From a virus, in the IMG/VR virus record IMGVR_UViG_3300030098_001465, positions 1-33,655 of that record: 33,655 nucleotides of DNA; one strand, given 5' to 3'. Both the position numbers and the translations under genes were made by a program. Below, piece by piece: positions 31,838 through 33,655 of this stretch. Under the pieces are notes generated by a model. It saw only the letters and a list, made by a program, of their open reading frames with translations, did no database searches and was not told where the DNA came from. Position 1 is the stretch's first letter. The number at the start of each line of letters is the position of its first letter.

Positions 31838-32653
31838 CTATGAATTGTTATCAAGGACTTCATAGATACCATTGTCGTCTATGACAGCGGCACCCATTGA
31901 CATCATTGATGTGGTTAGATGTGAGACTTTTTCTGCTACATAGTTTACTTCAGTAGATACATCTTTACCTACTCCTAAACCTACAGCAGACGTATGATAA
32001 GCCATGTTCTTACCTGCGGTCACAGCGGAAGTTGAGAATACTTTAAAACTCAAAAACTCTTTCATTGTGATACCACCTGCATACGGCAGGTTAGCAGGAC
32101 CAACATAATCAGCACTTGCAAACTCATTAATAGCAAACAAATCTGCAAAACCTTTTGGGTGCATTGCAAGATAACGACCACCATCTTCAGGCATATCAGC
32201 AGTACCTACTGTCTCAAACAATGAAAGCAAGTCAGCTTTTTCAAGAGCAGAACTTGTATCATGTATTTGAGTTGAGTTAGCACCTGCATCCATAGCTGTG
32301 ATGAGGAGTTCGTCAGTCTTACGACCTAGAGCCGCCGCCGCAGATTGTGCTACAGCTTGACGCTCATTAATGTTGGTTTTCAATTCGTCTAACTTATCAA
32401 TGTATTCTGCCGCATAGTAGTCTGCCATAGTGGCTTCTACTGTGGTGTGCGTTAATTCCATTGGAGTTACACTACCATTTCTGGATTTTGTAGATGCAGA
32501 ACCAGTTCCGATTTTCTGAAAACGTACTACGCTACCAGAAACATTACTTACAGTTCGTACAGTATTTCTTAATTTAGAACCCATACGCTGATAAGCCATG
32601 TGAACTTCGGACTCGAACTGCTTAATAAAGGCTGTACTTATACTATTAGCCAT
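31838..32653 (-). CDS. major capsid protein (271 aa)
   Basis: Builds the icosahedral shell. MANSISTAFIKQFESEVHMA, then RNTVRTVSNVSGSVVRFQKI and ADYYAAEYIDKLDELKTNIN (about residues 95-114) are of the short HK97-fold podophage capsid type. A GAGGTG ribosome site lies upstream. The 271 residues are shorter than T7 gp10A (345) but as expected for small marine podophages. Follows the gp13-like gene and precedes the small 87-residue gene. Confidence 0.9.
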   Translation of the reverse strand: MANSISTAFIKQFESEVHMAYQRMGSKLRNTVRTVSNVSGSVVRFQKIGTGSASTKSRNGSVTPMELTHTTVEATMADYYAAEYIDKLDELKTNINERQAVAQSAAAALGRKTDELLITAMDAGANSTQIHDTSSALEKADLLSLFETVGTADMPEDGGRYLAMHPKGFADLFAINEFASADYVGPANLPYAGGITMKEFLSFKVFSTSAVTAGKNMAYHTSAVGLGVGKDVSTEVNYVAEKVSHLTTSMMSMGAAVIDDNGIYEVLDNNS

Positions 32654-32740
32654 TATAACACCTCGTTAGTTAAAGTTAATGTTTCAACGTCTAACGATTA
32701 TCCATTTTGTCACTTCAATTAGATTATCCCTAAGGGTCTA
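32654..32740 (-). promoter_or_regulatory. capsid gene leader with a 6-pair hairpin
   Basis: CGTTAG (32664-32669) pairs with CTAACG (32691-32696), just before the capsid ribosome site, and a partly symmetrical CCCTAAGGG core lies further upstream near 32728. One of the few gaps in the late set; a capsid promoter or mRNA-stability element is possible, but no clear -35/-10 pair is seen. Confidence 0.4.
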
Positions 32741-33292
32741 TCAGTGCATTGTGGGTCTTGACTCGTCATTATAAAAACTATTTTCTTTTACATTGCAATG
32801 AAAAAATCGCAAAAACTCGTATTCATTGTGAAAATATGTGTAATTATCTAGCTCAAACCCTAACCATTGTATCCAATCTATAGATTTCCTATGGAATTTA
32901 GGTATATAATTCTCAACAATATCAAATGATTTAAGCATCATTCTCATTACTTTTCGACTATGTTTGTAAAAAGAATACTGAACTTTTTCTATATCTTTAG
33001 TTCCAAGAAGCCATATCTGCCCTACATTCTTTTCATAAATATGTGGAGTTACACCGCACATTGCTATTGGGGTATCACCTTTTAAGATAGTAAAGCCATA
33101 AGCCTCTTCATCTTTAAACGAAATCATTAATGCTTTAAGTGGGTCAACCCCACACATGTAACATTCACGCATATCTTGAATACGCATATTTTCATAGATA
33201 GGCATAACATCTTTCATTTTAGAAGGGCGAAGAGTTAATTCGCCCTCCTTTAAATTAAGAGTTTCTATTGTAGAGGATTTCAAATCCTTCAT
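32741..33292 (-). CDS. T7 gp13-like protein, GNAT-like fold (183 aa)
   Basis: Resembles the T7 gp13 (DUF2833) group, needed for virion assembly in T7 though not part of the mature particle. LTLRPSKMKDVMPIYENMRI (about residues 19-38), PIAMCGVTPHIYEKNVGQIW (about 76-95), and ENYIPKFHRKSIDWIQWLGF are in the order of a GNAT-like fold with the C-terminal W-LGFE strand. Gene place differs from T7: it lies between scaffold and capsid. Start overlaps the scaffold end by 38 bases. Confidence 0.8.
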   Translation of the reverse strand: MKDLKSSTIETLNLKEGELTLRPSKMKDVMPIYENMRIQDMRECYMCGVDPLKALMISFKDEEAYGFTILKGDTPIAMCGVTPHIYEKNVGQIWLLGTKDIEKVQYSFYKHSRKVMRMMLKSFDIVENYIPKFHRKSIDWIQWLGFELDNYTYFHNEYEFLRFFHCNVKENSFYNDESRPTMH

Positions 33293-33655
33293 CTACTTCC
33301 TTTACAAAGTTAGGGTCACGCTGTCCTTGTTTCCAATATCTTTCATCACGCATCATTTCACGCAATGTATCTTCATCAAGAGTATTTGTAGGCTGTGAAT
33401 CAATATTGCCAGATTCTTGTAAAGCACTCATTATACGCTCAACTGCACTAACTCCTTCTGCTGTAGAACAAAGTTCTGCTATTTCTTCAAACTCTTTTTC
33501 TGTAAAGAACTGTTCTGAAAACAACCGAACTGCTTCAAGTCTTTCTGGTGCGTTGTCTCCTAATGCCGCCATCTCAGCTTCAGAATCTATTTCATCACCA
33601 CCAACTGCATTATCAATAGCATCCCTATACATGTTAATGCCTTCTTCAAATTCCT
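33255..33655 (-). CDS. scaffolding protein, C-terminal part (continues at 458 across the circle)
   Basis: Same gene as at 1-458: bases 33556-33653 repeat the left end, and the frame is in phase, so residue 128 of the joined product is the Met of MYRDAIDNAVG. The C-terminal part has ALGDNAPERLEAVRLFSEQF, then CSTAEGVSAVERIMSAL, and ends RDPNFVKEVDEGFEILY, helical and acidic like scaffold C-termini. It overlaps the start of the gp13-like gene by 38 bases. Confidence 0.85.
   Translation of the reverse strand, partial: EFEEGINMYRDAIDNAVGGDEIDSEAEMAALGDNAPERLEAVRLFSEQFFTEKEFEEIAELCSTAEGVSAVERIMSALQESGNIDSQPTNTLDEDTLREMMRDERYWKQGQRDPNFVKEVDEGFEILYNRNS
33556..33653. repeat. terminal direct repeat, right copy
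   Basis: Identical to bases 1-98. The two last bases of the window (CT) do not fully match the left copy (AT at 99-100), probably a contig-end error. Confidence 0.97.

Noticed and set aside
1-33655. tRNA or rRNA genes
   Set aside because: No cloverleaf or rRNA-like sequence was noticed; the structured gaps do not fit a tRNA fold.

Overview
The window reads as one complete small podovirus genome. Bases 1-98 recur exactly at 33556-33653, and the scaffolding-protein gene cut by the left end continues in frame at the right end, so the molecule closes into a circle (or is terminally redundant or permuted) of about 33,555 bp. It is AT-rich, has a T7-like virion module (portal, scaffold, capsid, tail tubular proteins A and B, internal virion proteins, T7-type fibre) and shows no RNA polymerase, DNA polymerase, primase, helicase, integrase or tRNA. 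By inference this resembles the small AT-rich marine podoviruses of SAR11-type hosts (HTVC010P-like); the host is not shown by the sequence.

Layout: two divergent gene sets leave a control region at about 6.0-7.7 kb and meet tail to tail at about 14.77 kb. The rightward (early) set, 7.1-14.8 kb, holds many small genes: a DUF932-type protein, several HTH proteins, a PD-(D/E)XK resolvase-like nuclease, a YqaJ-type exonuclease, an Erf/Sak-type annealing protein, an SSB-like protein and two zinc-ribbon proteins. The leftward (late) set runs from terS at 6.5 kb through a very basic protein, terL, portal and scaffold, across the circle junction, then gp13-like protein, capsid, tail tubes, three internal virion proteins, two fibre proteins and a lysis cassette (holin, M15 endolysin and several tiny membrane proteins). 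The phage therefore probably relies on host polymerases and on its own recombination and annealing proteins.

The most unusual feature is the control region. Bases 5984-7682 form a very long imperfect inverted repeat centred near 7008. Its two arms are diverged copies of one ancestral module (gene X followed by terS followed by a GC-rich hairpin). They have decayed reciprocally: the left arm keeps terS and has a broken gene X, while the right arm keeps gene X and has only a deleted remnant of terS. The module is richer in GC than its surroundings, which suggests acquisition from elsewhere.

The early region also carries an unusual density of intergenic hairpins: a run of five or more at 7941-8254, two of them with the same 16-base loop and different stems; two overlapping 11-bp stems at 9200-9258; and paired hairpins at 11661-11754 and 13534-13588. 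Five genes of 24 to 56 codons were added by hand from stop-start overlaps, gene spacing and ribosome binding sites. Function calls rest on motifs read by eye; no database search was possible.
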